Source: Rhizobium gallicum bv. gallicum R602sp (GTDB lineage Bacteria; Pseudomonadota; Alphaproteobacteria; Rhizobiales; Rhizobiaceae). Taken from it: 64,000 nucleotides of DNA. The number at the start of each line of letters is the position of its first letter. The first letter of the stretch is position 1. Below are positions 53,795 through 62,826 of the stretch, one piece after another. The position numbers and the translations under genes are program-made. The DNA lies in NCBI RefSeq assembly GCF_000816845.1, contig NZ_CP006877.1:3605001-3669000 (forward strand). The letters run 5' to 3'. Below the pieces are notes generated by a model, which worked only from the letters and a program-made list of their open reading frames with translations, did no database searches and was not told where the DNA came from.

Positions 53795-55012
53795 TCAGCC
53801 TCCGAGCCGCGCAGTTTCCAGCGTGTAAAGCTCCTGCGGCCGCTTGACGCCGCGCAGCGCATAACGGCCGATGCAGGCGAGGCCGCTGCGCTGAGCCTCA
53901 GGAATAGCAGCTGCAAAATCCGATGACATCAGTACGTTGAGATCGACCGATCGGCATATCGACGCGATGCGGCTGACCTCGTTGACCGCCGGACCAATGA
54001 CCGTGAAGTCCAGCCGTTCCTGGCTGCCGATATTGCCGTAGAAGACATCGCCGATATGCAGGCCGAGATAGACGTCGGTCGTCGGCCTGCCATCGGTGGC
54101 GCGCGCTTGATTGAGCGTCGAAAGCCTCTTGCGCAACAGACCCTCGGCGCGCAATGCCGCGAGGCACGCCTCGGATTGCTCCTCAGCCTTGAAAATCGCA
54201 AGCACACCGTCGCCGATGAGCTTCAACACGTCGCCACCTGCCTCATGGATCGCGGAAATCACCACTTCGCTATAGGCGTTGAGCAGCGGCAGAATTTCTT
54301 CCGGCGGCGCGCTATCCGATATCTTGGTGTAATTCAGAAGATCCGAAAACCAGAGTACCGCCGAAATCCGCTCGGACTTGCCGCGCGTGATCTTGCCCTC
54401 CAGCACCTGCTTCGCTGCATCCTCGCCTAGATAGACCTCGGCGATCGTGCGCGCGATGCGGCCGAGCGCGATGCACTTGATTGCCAGCGCCAGGACCGGC
54501 ACGAGCTTGCGCAGGATGGCGAGGTCGTGGTCGCAAAATCCTTGCGGATGCCGGGTCGTAAAATGCGAGAAAAAGCAATCCATCTCGCCGATCGTACCAG
54601 CTTTGGCGAAGCGATGTACCATGGCGACGAAATCGGTGTGGCCCGCTTCGGCCATCTCGTCGAGCATGACGAAATCCGTCGGGTCGCCGAAGCCGATGCG
54701 GCGGCGCACCTCGCTCTCTTTGCCGGACCAGAGATAGTAGAAGGCCGAACGCTGCCAGTTATCCCGCGCACTGCCCTCGCCGGTCGGACCGTATTCGAAT
54801 TCGGTCTCTATGTCCTCCTGGCTGTCCCACCGGAAGGCACGGCCCTCGTGCACCGGGTGCAGTGTATCCATAAGCGCCATGCCGCGATCGAGCGGCAGGC
54901 CGAATTCGCGGCAGGACTTGCAAAAGCCGGTCAGCAGCTCGGCTTCAGAGGCACCCTTCAGTCCCTGTTCCGTCAGCCATGCGGCCACCGTTCCGACGTC
55001 GCTGTATTCCAT
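53795..55012 (-). CDS. Class III adenylate cyclase with an N-terminal sensor-like domain
   Basis: A 405-residue soluble cyclase making cAMP. The catalytic domain spans about 210-395: metal-binding Asp 224 in FSDLLNY and Asp 268 in IGDGVLAIF, adenine-specifying Lys 264 (VLKLIGDG) and Asp 335 (LDFTVIG), and transition-state Asn 344/Arg 348 (PAVNEVSRIAS). All key residues are present, so it should be active on ATP. Residues 1-200 form an all-soluble domain with a GAF-like feel and several Cys (30-34, 146, 160, 180), not named further. ATG 55012 follows AGGA by 8 bp; a GTG at 55027 is an alternative. Rhizobia carry many such cyclases. Confidence 0.88.
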   Translation of the reverse strand: MEYSDVGTVAAWLTEQGLKGASEAELLTGFCKSCREFGLPLDRGMALMDTLHPVHEGRAFRWDSQEDIETEFEYGPTGEGSARDNWQRSAFYYLWSGKESEVRRRIGFGDPTDFVMLDEMAEAGHTDFVAMVHRFAKAGTIGEMDCFFSHFTTRHPQGFCDHDLAILRKLVPVLALAIKCIALGRIARTIAEVYLGEDAAKQVLEGKITRGKSERISAVLWFSDLLNYTKISDSAPPEEILPLLNAYSEVVISAIHEAGGDVLKLIGDGVLAIFKAEEQSEACLAALRAEGLLRKRLSTLNQARATDGRPTTDVYLGLHIGDVFYGNIGSQERLDFTVIGPAVNEVSRIASICRSVDLNVLMSSDFAAAIPEAQRSGLACIGRYALRGVKRPQELYTLETARLGG

Positions 55013-55072
55013 GTAGCCGATCCTCACTGTTGAAACCTGTACCCCGATTTCGCCGGCAAGGGAAAGACAAAC

Positions 55073-56095
55073 TCACCCGGGTACGGGCATATTGTAAGGT
55101 GTCACGATTTCGACCGTCGACGGCGAAGACGCCGCGGGATGGCCCGAAAGTTGGCGGCCGATGATGGTCCGGAAGGCAGAGCGGGCGTCCATGCGCAAGT
55201 CGTGATGCAGCACGAAGCCGATCTTATGCGCAGCAAGCAGAGCCCGGTTATCGGCATCGAGATCATGAGCGACGAAGATCAGGATCCGCCGCTGCATCGC
55301 CTCGAAGGCCGCCAGAACCGCCTTGTTACCGCCGCCGATCGAATAGACGGCATTGATCGCCGGATCGTCAGCGATGGCGCGTGCCGTCTGCGTACCGGTC
55401 GCCGCATCGGTTCCGTGTCCCTCGCTGATTTCTGTAATGCCGATCTGCGGATAGCGGTCCCGGATGAGGCGGCGAAAGCCGATCTCCCGCTCTTCTTCGC
55501 CACGAAAGCGGCCGCTCGACAACGTCACCAGCACCTGGCCGGAGGCGCCGGAAAAGCGCTCGCCAATCAGATAGGCAGCCGTCTCTCCCGCTGCCCGGTT
55601 GTCCGCGCCCGCGTAAGCGGCGCGCAGCGAATTCGGCAGGTCCGTCACCAATGTGACAACGGGAATGCCCGCTTCGTCCGCGCGCGCTACGGCCGCGACG
55701 ATCTCGGGGACATCGGGCGCCTTCAGCACGATCCCATGCGTTCCGCGAAGCCGAATGCGGTCGAGAAGCAGGACCAGCTCGCCCGGCTTCATCACCTCGG
55801 CAAAATGGAAGCGGCAGCGGAAAACCGTCGGCAGGAATGTCGCAACCTCGGCCTCGAAGGCCGCCCGTACGGCAGTGCTGAAACGGTCCGGCGTCTCCAT
55901 GACGATATCGATCGCGAACTTTCGTGCCGCGGTCTCGGCGCCGGCCTGCTGCTTCTCGAGTTCAACGATGGCAGCCCTGACACGCATTTCGGTCTGGCGC
56001 CGTACGCCGCCTCGTCCATTCAAGACGCGATCGACCGTTGCGGTGCTCAATCCCGCTTGAAAGGCAATATCCTTGACGAGGAATATATGCGCCAT
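55073..56095 (-). CDS. LacI family regulator of the glycoside-catabolic cluster
   Basis: A 340-residue regulator. Helix-turn-helix at residues about 5-28 (FLVKDIAFQAGLSTATVDRV, then LNGRGGVRR) and a ribose-binding-protein-like sensor with PVVTLVTDLPNS and YAGADNRAAGETAA. It is divergent from the PhyH-type dioxygenase gene across 92 bp. It resembles the xyl-operon LacI in overall design, with similar TLVTDL and AGADN motifs. Targets are probably the dioxygenase-to-GH2 operon and perhaps the convergent ABC genes. No clean palindrome was found in 56096-56187; repeated TGATGG elements occur there. Confidence 0.88.
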   Translation of the reverse strand: MAHIFLVKDIAFQAGLSTATVDRVLNGRGGVRRQTEMRVRAAIVELEKQQAGAETAARKFAIDIVMETPDRFSTAVRAAFEAEVATFLPTVFRCRFHFAEVMKPGELVLLLDRIRLRGTHGIVLKAPDVPEIVAAVARADEAGIPVVTLVTDLPNSLRAAYAGADNRAAGETAAYLIGERFSGASGQVLVTLSSGRFRGEEEREIGFRRLIRDRYPQIGITEISEGHGTDAATGTQTARAIADDPAINAVYSIGGGNKAVLAAFEAMQRRILIFVAHDLDADNRALLAAHKIGFVLHHDLRMDARSAFRTIIGRQLSGHPAASSPSTVEIVTPYNMPVPG

Positions 56096-56187
56096 GCCAA
56101 TACTGATGGTTTTTTGATGGATTTCTGATCTATAACACGCTCATCCTCGGCGTATAGTGCCATCATCAGAGATGGAGGAGCCGCCTG

Positions 56188-57375
56188 ATGAAAACCGATA
56201 ACCCACAGAAACTCCGTGCCGATCGCGTCTGGCTGACCGAGGATGCCTGCGATCTCGACGAGTTTCGTGCACTCGCCGAGAAGACCACGTTGCTCGCCGA
56301 CTATCCGACGGCAGACAGGATCGACAAGAACGTTCTGATCTACGAGAGCCGCAAGGTTATCGCCGCGATCGCCGATCCGCATGGCCGCCGCGCCGTCCTC
56401 GCCGAGATATGCGAAGCTTTCGGCGAAGGTCCGGGTGTGGTCGTCTTCAAGCACGCCTATGAGGACCCGAGCGTTATTGATGGCGCCAGCAGGATCTTCG
56501 ATGACCTTATCGAGGGGCAGCACCGCACCTCGACCGGCGGCGGCGACCATTTCGCCAAGCCCGGCGCCAATGACCGCATCTGGAATTCGCTGGAAAAGCA
56601 TTGCCTGGCTGATCCGGCAAATTTCGCCAAATATTACGGCAATGCCATTGTCGCCATCGCCAGCGAAGCCTGGCTCGGACCAGGCTACCAGATGACGGCC
56701 CAGGTCAACCGCGTAAACCCGGGCGGTGCAGCGCAATCCGCCCACCGCGACTATCACCTCGGCTTCCAGGCTTCGAAAGTAATCGAGCAGTTCCCGTCGC
56801 ATGTGCACCGGCTTTCTCCAGTGCTGACGTTGCAGGGCGCGGTCGCGCATTGCGACATGCCGCTCGAAAGCGGGCCGACGCTCTTCCTGCCACACAGCCA
56901 GACCTATGTACCCGGCTACCTCGCGTTGAAACGGCAGGAGTTCAAGGACTATTTCGAGGAAAACCACGTCCAGCTACCGCTCGAAAAGGGCGATGTGGTC
57001 TTCTTCAATCCCGCCCTTTTCCATGCCGCCGGCACCAACCGCTCGGCAAATATCAGGCGTCTCGCCAATCTTCTGCAGGTGTCGTCCGCCTTCGGCCGCG
57101 CGATGGAAACGGTAAACCGTGAACGGATGAGCGCGAAGTTGTTCCCGGCTCTAAAGGCGCTGAAGGGCAGGCTCTCCGACGCAGAAATCGCGAATGCCGT
57201 CGCCGCTTGCGCCGAGGGATACTCCTTCCCCACCAATCTTGACCGCGATCCGCCCCTCGGCGGCCTTGCCCCGAAGACGCAATCGCAGCTCATGCATGAA
57301 GCGTTGAGGCAAGGCTGGAGCGACGAGGCATTGGTGACGGCGCTGGCCGAACAGGCGGAGAGGAAGTTGAGCTAG
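56188..57375 (+). CDS. PhyH-type Fe(II)/2-oxoglutarate dioxygenase
   Basis: A 395-residue member of the phytanoyl-CoA dioxygenase superfamily. The metal triad is His 186 and Asp 188 (SAHRDYHLGF) with His 279 in NPALFHAAG. A candidate 2-oxoglutarate-binding Arg follows at about 290 (SANIRR). Other features are GGDHFAKPGANDRIW and LFLPHSQTYVPGY. AGGAG lies 7 bp before the ATG. It is the first gene of a rightward series continuing with SDR, SMP-30 and GH2. The substrate of the hydroxylation cannot be predicted; position argues for a sugar, cyclitol or aglycone rather than an acyl-CoA. Confidence 0.85.
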   Translation: MKTDNPQKLRADRVWLTEDACDLDEFRALAEKTTLLADYPTADRIDKNVLIYESRKVIAAIADPHGRRAVLAEICEAFGEGPGVVVFKHAYEDPSVIDGASRIFDDLIEGQHRTSTGGGDHFAKPGANDRIWNSLEKHCLADPANFAKYYGNAIVAIASEAWLGPGYQMTAQVNRVNPGGAAQSAHRDYHLGFQASKVIEQFPSHVHRLSPVLTLQGAVAHCDMPLESGPTLFLPHSQTYVPGYLALKRQEFKDYFEENHVQLPLEKGDVVFFNPALFHAAGTNRSANIRRLANLLQVSSAFGRAMETVNRERMSAKLFPALKALKGRLSDAEIANAVAACAEGYSFPTNLDRDPPLGGLAPKTQSQLMHEALRQGWSDEALVTALAEQAERKLS

Positions 57376-57397
57376 AAAGGTTAGGCTGGAGCAAGCC

Positions 57398-57485
57398 GAC
57401 CCTTCATCCGATCCCCCGGGCAAACCATCGCGCCACACGTTTCTTCTGCCCACCGAGGAGAAGGTCCTGCAGGCGGATGAGGGGC
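57398..57485. repeat. RIME-like intergenic mosaic repeat, copy 3 (between the dioxygenase and SDR genes)
   Basis: About 88 bp. The right end CGGATGAGGGGC (57474-57485) and core GAGAAGGTCCTGCAGG match copies 1 and 2. The left end GACCCTTCATCCG (57398-57410) is its imperfect inverse, degraded by one substitution or insertion. It fills most of the 196-bp gap between the genes. Confidence 0.65.
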
Positions 57486-57571
57486 GAGCGTCAGCACTGA
57501 CAGCAAACGGGGGCCTCGCCCAACGGGGCGCCATTCGGATATCATCGCCACACATCAAGGGGAGGAGCCAA

Positions 57572-58393
57572 ATGACCACAGACCATGGCCGTCTCGACGG
57601 CAAGATCGCGATCGTCACCGGCGGCACGCAGGGGCTCGGCGCGACGATCGCCCGGCTCTTTGCGGAACGCGGCGCAAAAGGCATCGTTATCTGCGGCCGC
57701 AATGAACGGAAGGGCAAGGCGAAAGCGGAGGACATCTCGTCGAGAACCGGCTCAAAGGTCGTCTATGTCAAAGCCAATCTCGGCAATGTCGAGGACGCGC
57801 GCAATGTCGTCCATGTCTGCGACCAGGCCTTCGGCCGCGTCGATGCACTGGTGAACGCAGCGGCGATTACCGATCGCGGAACGATCCTCGATACAAGCCC
57901 GGAACTCTTCGACGCCATGTTCGCCGTCAATGTCCGCGCGCCATTCTTTCTGATGCAGGAAACCGTCAAGGTCATGCGTCGCGACAAAATCGAGGGCACG
58001 ATCGTCAATATCGGCTCGATGTCTGCAAGAGCCGGCCAGCCCTTTATCTCCGCCTATTGCGCATCGAAGGGTGCGCTTGAAACATTGACGAAGAACACGG
58101 CCTATGCGCTGCTTCGAAACCGTATCCGCGTCAACGGTCTCAATATCGGCTGGATGGCGACTGAGGGTGAGGACCGCATCCAGAGAGAATATCACGCCGC
58201 GTCCGACGACTGGCTGGCGAAGGCCGCGGCAAGCCAGCCCTTCGGTCGCCTCGTCGATCCGGAAGAAGTTGCCCGCGCCTGCGCCTATCTCTCGTCTGCC
58301 GAATCCGGCCTGATGACTGGCTCGGTCATCTGCTTCGACCAGTCGATATGGGGCGCATATGACGGATCACCGCATCCGGCGGCAGCCCTTTGA
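57572..58393 (+). CDS. Short-chain dehydrogenase/reductase of the glycoside cluster
   Basis: A 273-residue SDR. Cofactor loop TGGTQGLGATIA at about 16-27, NAAAITDRG at about 91-99, catalytic Ser in NIGSMSARAG and YxxxK in SAYCASKGALE (about 164-168). The C-terminus carries SVICFDQSIWGAYDGSPHPA, longer than most, which may shape the substrate pocket. GGGGAGGAG precedes the ATG. It sits between a dioxygenase and a lactonase gene. An oxidation of a sugar to its lactone, then opened by the SMP-30 protein, is a reasonable pathway guess. Confidence 0.87.
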   Translation: MTTDHGRLDGKIAIVTGGTQGLGATIARLFAERGAKGIVICGRNERKGKAKAEDISSRTGSKVVYVKANLGNVEDARNVVHVCDQAFGRVDALVNAAAITDRGTILDTSPELFDAMFAVNVRAPFFLMQETVKVMRRDKIEGTIVNIGSMSARAGQPFISAYCASKGALETLTKNTAYALLRNRIRVNGLNIGWMATEGEDRIQREYHAASDDWLAKAAASQPFGRLVDPEEVARACAYLSSAESGLMTGSVICFDQSIWGAYDGSPHPAAAL

Positions 58394-58399
58394 AAAATC

Positions 58400-58436
58400 G
58401 CCAGAGCCCGGCGCATTTGCCGCACCGGGCTCTGGC
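58400..58436 (+). other. Perfect 12-bp stem-loop between the SDR and SMP-30 genes
   Basis: GCCAGAGCCCGG (58400-58411) pairs with CCGGGCTCTGGC (58425-58436) around a 13-nt loop. No T-tract follows. It occupies most of the 101-bp gap and supports the GTG at 58495 as the next start. A processing site or partial attenuator is likely. Confidence 0.7.
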
Positions 58437-58494
58437 ACGCATCGCCGTTTATGTTTACGAAGAACCTCATATCGCTTTGGGGAGGTGCCAATCA

Positions 58495-59406
58495 GTGTCG
58501 CAAGATATCCTCTATGAGATTCGCGACGACCGCTTCCGCAGCCTGATTGCAGGAAGCGCCAGGCTGGAGGAACTTTATAGCGGCTGCCGCTGGGCGGAAG
58601 GCCCTGTCTGGTTCTCTGATCTCAATTGCCTGATCTGGAGCGATATCCCGAACGAGCGCATGCTGCGCTGGGTGCCGGATGGCGGCGTTTCGGTCTTCCG
58701 TTCGCCATCGAATTACGTCAACGGCAACACCCGTGATCGTCAGGGGCGCCTGATCTCCTGCGAACACGGCGGCCGTCGCGTTACGCGTACGGAGCCCGAC
58801 GGCAAGATCACGGTGCTGGCCGACAGCTATCAGGGCAAGCGTCTCAACTCGCCAAACGACGTCGTCGTCGCGTCCGACGGCTCGATCTGGTTCACGGACC
58901 CGAGCTACGGCATCAAATCGGACTACGAAGGCCACAAGTCGGAGCCGGAACAGGAGACGCGCAACGTCTACCGCATCGATGCGCAGAGCGGCGTCGTCGA
59001 AGCGGTGGTTACCGACTTCATCCAGCCGAACGGCCTTGCTTTCACGTCCGACGAAAAGCAGCTCTACATTGCCGATTCCGGCTCTGCCGATCATGACGTG
59101 CCGCGCCATATCCGCGCCTTCGACGTCATCGATGGCAAGAAGCTCGCCAATAGCCGTTATTTCTGCTCAATCGACAACGGCATACCGGATGGCTTCCGCT
59201 TCGACACCAGCGGAAATCTCTGGAGCAGCGCCGCCGATGGCGTGCATTGCTTCGCCCCGGACGGTACCTTGCTTGGTAAGATCAAGGTGCCGCAGACCGT
59301 CTCCAACGTCACCTTCGGCGGTCAGAAGAAAAACCGCCTGTTTATCACCGCAACACAGTCGCTCTATTCAATCTACACGGCGACGAATGGCGCACAATAT
59401 CCGTAA
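58495..59406 (+). CDS. SMP-30/gluconolactonase family protein
   Basis: A 303-residue six-bladed beta-propeller hydrolase. Metal-site residues expected for the family are present: Glu 35 in WAEGPVWFSD, Asn in LNSPNDVVVASDG, Asn in QPNGLAFTSDE and Asp in YIADSGS. Members hydrolyse sugar lactones such as glucono- or galactonolactone. GTG 58495 is chosen because GGGGAGG is 9 bp upstream and the region before it is a hairpin; an in-frame start at 58390 would add 35 residues unlike the family. It is third in the rightward series, followed by GH2 after 50 bp. Confidence 0.88.
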   Translation: MSQDILYEIRDDRFRSLIAGSARLEELYSGCRWAEGPVWFSDLNCLIWSDIPNERMLRWVPDGGVSVFRSPSNYVNGNTRDRQGRLISCEHGGRRVTRTEPDGKITVLADSYQGKRLNSPNDVVVASDGSIWFTDPSYGIKSDYEGHKSEPEQETRNVYRIDAQSGVVEAVVTDFIQPNGLAFTSDEKQLYIADSGSADHDVPRHIRAFDVIDGKKLANSRYFCSIDNGIPDGFRFDTSGNLWSSAADGVHCFAPDGTLLGKIKVPQTVSNVTFGGQKKNRLFITATQSLYSIYTATNGAQYP

Positions 59407-59456
59407 GCGGCTCTGCCGGCCGCGCCAATCAGACACGCTTTAAAGAGGAGTCCGGG

Positions 59457-61700
59457 ATGCGGTCCGTCGTCTCGTTCAATGAATCCTGGAGTTTCCACGA
59501 AGGCTTCGGCCAGCAGCTTCTCGACGCTTTCGACGGCACGACGAGCGTCAGCCTGCCGCACACCGCCGTCGAGCTGCCCTTCAACTATTTCGACGAGAAG
59601 CTCTATCAGCGCGCCTTTACTTATCAGAAAGTCTTGCGCTGGCTGCCCGAGTTCGAAGGCCGCGAAGTATCGATCGTCTTCGATGGCGCCATGGCCGATA
59701 GCGTCGTCTACCTGAACGGCGAAGAGATCATCGCTCATAAGGACGGCTACACGCCCTTCGAGGCCCGCCTCACCGGCAAGCTTGTTAAGGGCGACAACCT
59801 GGTTACCGTGAAGGTTGACGGCAGCGAGAACCCCGCAATCCCGCCTTTCGGGGGCCGTATCGACTACCTCACTTATGCCGGCATCTATCGCGATGCCTGG
59901 CTTAAGGTCACCGGCGCGGTTTCGATCCGCAACATCAAGATCGAAACCGCAAATGTACTCTCCGACGTCAAATCCGTTCGCGTCCGCTGCGATCTCGCCA
60001 ACCCGCAAAATGCCGCGTTTCTTGGCACCGTTACGGCTTCGCTGAAGGACGCATCCGGCACCGTCATCGCGACCGCGAGCGGCGATACGACGGGCGAAGA
60101 CGTGACGCTGTCCTTCGAAGGCCTTATGGGCATTTCGCTTTGGGACATTTCCAGTCCTGCACGCTATGAAATCACCGTCGACCTGAAAACCAGCCACGGC
60201 TCGGATCGGCTGTCGTCGCATTTCGGCTTCCGCAGCGCCGAGTTCACGCCGGATGGTTTTCTGCTCAATGGCAAGCCGCTGAAACTGCGCGGCCTGAACC
60301 GCCACCAGGCATTTCCTTATGTCGGCTATGCGGCCGGGCGCTCGGCGCAGGAGCGTGATGCCGATATCATGAAATCGGTGCTGAAGTGCAATATCGTCCG
60401 CACCTCGCACTATCCGCAGTCGAAATGGTTCCTGGACCAGTGCGACCGCATCGGTCTGCTGGTTTTCGAGGAGATCCCCGGCTGGCAGCATATCGGCGAC
60501 GTGGAATGGCAGCAGGAGTCGATCCGCAACGTCCGCCGCATGATCGAACGCGACTGGAACCACCCGTCGATCGTCATATGGGGCGTGCGCATCAACGAAT
60601 CGCAGGATAGCCACGACTTCTACGCCGAAACCAACCGGCTCGCCCGCGAGCTCGACCCGACCCGCAAGACCGGCGGCGTGCGCTACATCACGGAAAGCGA
60701 GTTGCTCGAAGACGTCTACACGATGAACGATTTCATCCTCGGCAACGAGGAACTGCCCGGCGCCAATCGCCCACGCACGGCGCTTCGCAACCAGCAGGAA
60801 AGCACCGGTCTTGATCGAAAGGTGCCGTACCTCATCACCGAGTTCAATGGCCACATGCATCCGACTAAGATCTACGATCAGGAGGCGCGCCAGGCAGAGC
60901 ATGTGCGTCGTCACCTCGAGGTGCTGAACGCCGCCTACGGCGATCCGGAAATCGCCGGCGCGATCGGCTGGTGCATGTTCGACTACAACACCCATAAGGA
61001 TTTCGGCTCCGGGGACCGCATCTGCTATCACGGTGTGCTCGACATGTTCCGCGAGCCGAAATTTGCCGCCTATGCCTATTCCAGCCAGTGCGATCCGTCT
61101 GACGAGATCGTCATGAAGCCGGTGACCTTCTGGGCGCGCGGGGAACGCAACATCGGCGGCGTTCTGCCTCTGATCATTCTTACGAACTGCGATGAGGTCG
61201 AGCTGAAATACGGCTCGATCACCAAGCGCATCGGTCCGGATCGTGATCATTTCCCACACCTACCCCACCCGCCCGTCGTGCTGGACCATCGGCATTTCAC
61301 GACCGATGAGCTTGGCACGTGGGGTTTTGAGTGGCTCGACGGCGAGTTTACGGGTTATATCGACAGCCAGCCCGTGGCCAGGTTGCGGCTTGCTGCCGAT
61401 CCGCTGCCGACGACGCTCGACGTGGTGGCCGACAGTGGATCGCTGAAAGCCCGCGAGCGCGACACGACGCGCGTCATCATTCGCGCGATAGACCAATATG
61501 GCCAGCGACTTCCCTTTCTGCATGATAGCGTGACACTGCGCGTCGATGGTCCAGCCAAGATCGTCGGCCCCTCCACTATTCCGCTGCAGGGCGGGACGGC
61601 TGGCTTCTGGCTGGAAGCAACCGGGCTCACCGGCAACATTACGGTCGAGGCAGTCTCGTCCCGTTTTGCACCTGTCACCCTGCATGTAACGGCCGTCTGA
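59457..61700 (+). CDS. Glycoside hydrolase family 2 beta-glycosidase
   Basis: A 747-residue cytoplasmic glycosidase with no signal peptide. It has an N-terminal sugar-binding jelly-roll (about 1-155), an Ig-like domain (155-260), the TIM barrel (260-560), and C-terminal Ig-like domains ending about 745. Acid/base Glu 381 lies in IWGVRINESQDS, and the nucleophile Glu 462 in YLITEFNGHMHP. GH2 covers beta-galactosidase, glucuronidase and mannosidase; the RINES context fits none exactly. AGAGGAG precedes the ATG. It would hydrolyse a glycoside taken up by the convergent ABC system. Confidence 0.9.
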   Translation: MRSVVSFNESWSFHEGFGQQLLDAFDGTTSVSLPHTAVELPFNYFDEKLYQRAFTYQKVLRWLPEFEGREVSIVFDGAMADSVVYLNGEEIIAHKDGYTPFEARLTGKLVKGDNLVTVKVDGSENPAIPPFGGRIDYLTYAGIYRDAWLKVTGAVSIRNIKIETANVLSDVKSVRVRCDLANPQNAAFLGTVTASLKDASGTVIATASGDTTGEDVTLSFEGLMGISLWDISSPARYEITVDLKTSHGSDRLSSHFGFRSAEFTPDGFLLNGKPLKLRGLNRHQAFPYVGYAAGRSAQERDADIMKSVLKCNIVRTSHYPQSKWFLDQCDRIGLLVFEEIPGWQHIGDVEWQQESIRNVRRMIERDWNHPSIVIWGVRINESQDSHDFYAETNRLARELDPTRKTGGVRYITESELLEDVYTMNDFILGNEELPGANRPRTALRNQQESTGLDRKVPYLITEFNGHMHPTKIYDQEARQAEHVRRHLEVLNAAYGDPEIAGAIGWCMFDYNTHKDFGSGDRICYHGVLDMFREPKFAAYAYSSQCDPSDEIVMKPVTFWARGERNIGGVLPLIILTNCDEVELKYGSITKRIGPDRDHFPHLPHPPVVLDHRHFTTDELGTWGFEWLDGEFTGYIDSQPVARLRLAADPLPTTLDVVADSGSLKARERDTTRVIIRAIDQYGQRLPFLHDSVTLRVDGPAKIVGPSTIPLQGGTAGFWLEATGLTGNITVEAVSSRFAPVTLHVTAV

Positions 61701-61707
61701 CGGACGC

Positions 61708-62823
61708 TTATGCGATCCGGAGCTCGCTCTCCGGATCAAAGAACACCGCCTTATCGAGATTGAAGGCAAGGCGCGTGCTCTGACCAGGCTGAATACCGGC
61801 ATCGGCGCGCAGCCGCGCAATGACCGACTTGCCGCCGAGCTTCGTCACGGCGAAAGTGTCCGAGCCTGCGGGCTCGACCACCTCGATCGCACAGTCGCCT
61901 TCCGCCAGCGACTTTGCCTTGCGGTCGGCGCCGTCCGGATCGGTCAACGCTTCCGGGCGAATGCCGAAGATCACCTTCTTGCCGGCATAGGAGGCCAGGC
62001 TGTTGCTTGCAGCCGAAACCGGCAGCTTTAAGGCTTCGGCGTTCGGCCGGTCGAGTGAAACCTGCAGGCCGCCGGCGCTGTTTTCCAGCGTCGCGTTGAG
62101 GAGATTCATCGCCGGCGATCCCATGAAGTCGGCAACGAAGATATTGGACGGGCTATTGTAGATTTCGGCGGGTGTACCGAACTGCTGCAGCACGCCATCC
62201 TTCAGTACGGCGATCTTGGTTGCCAGCGTCATCGCCTCGATCTGGTCGTGCGTGACATAGACGATCGTCGTTTTCATACGCTGATGCAGGCGCTTGATCT
62301 CGGTGCGCATATCGACGCGCAGCTTGGCATCCAGGTTCGACAGCGGCTCGTCGAAGAGGAAGACCTGCGGATTGCGCACCAACGCGCGTCCCATCGCAAC
62401 GCGCTGGCGCTGACCGCCCGAAAGCTGGCTTGGCTTGCGGTCGAGCAAATGGCCGATCTGCAGCATGTCGGCCACTTCCTTGATCGCCTTTGCACGCGCA
62501 TCCTTCGGCACGCCGCGAATCTCCATGCCGAAGGAAATGTTTCCCGCCACCGTCATGTTCGGGTAGAGCGCGTAGGACTGGAACACCATGGCAATGTCGC
62601 GCTTGGAGGGATGAAGACCGTTAATGGTGCGGCCATCGATGCGAATATCGCCCGAGGTAATCGACTCAAGGCCGGCAATGGTGTTGAGCAAAGTGGACTT
62701 ACCGCAGCCCGATGGACCGACCAGCACGAGGAATCCGCCTTTTTCAAGCTCCAGATCGATCCCCTTGAGGATGTCGACGGCGCCGAAGCGTTTTTTAAGA
62801 CCGGATATTTCAAGGAAAGCCAT
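61708..62823 (-). CDS. Sugar ABC transporter ATP-binding protein (UgpC/MalK type)
   Basis: A 371-residue CUT1 ATPase. Walker [10 protein letters not shown] at about 38-46, signature [15 protein letters not shown], Walker [14 protein letters not shown]-loop VTHDQIEAMT, then a TOBE domain with IFGIRPEALTDPDG. It is the last gene of a leftward ABC operon whose two permeases precede it with a 3-bp gap. It is convergent with GH2, separated by 7 bp, a layout that binds transporter and glycosidase into one cluster. Confidence 0.92.
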   Translation of the reverse strand: MAFLEISGLKKRFGAVDILKGIDLELEKGGFLVLVGPSGCGKSTLLNTIAGLESITSGDIRIDGRTINGLHPSKRDIAMVFQSYALYPNMTVAGNISFGMEIRGVPKDARAKAIKEVADMLQIGHLLDRKPSQLSGGQRQRVAMGRALVRNPQVFLFDEPLSNLDAKLRVDMRTEIKRLHQRMKTTIVYVTHDQIEAMTLATKIAVLKDGVLQQFGTPAEIYNSPSNIFVADFMGSPAMNLLNATLENSAGGLQVSLDRPNAEALKLPVSAASNSLASYAGKKVIFGIRPEALTDPDGADRKAKSLAEGDCAIEVVEPAGSDTFAVTKLGGKSVIARLRADAGIQPGQSTRLAFNLDKAVFFDPESELRIA

Positions 62824-62826
62824 GGG

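Noticed and set aside
59373..61259. 628-codon open frame on the minus strand opposite the GH2 gene
   Set aside because: It is a shadow of the GC-rich GH2 reading frame. Its translation shows no domain and has a composition typical of antisense frames, whereas the plus strand has intact catalytic motifs.
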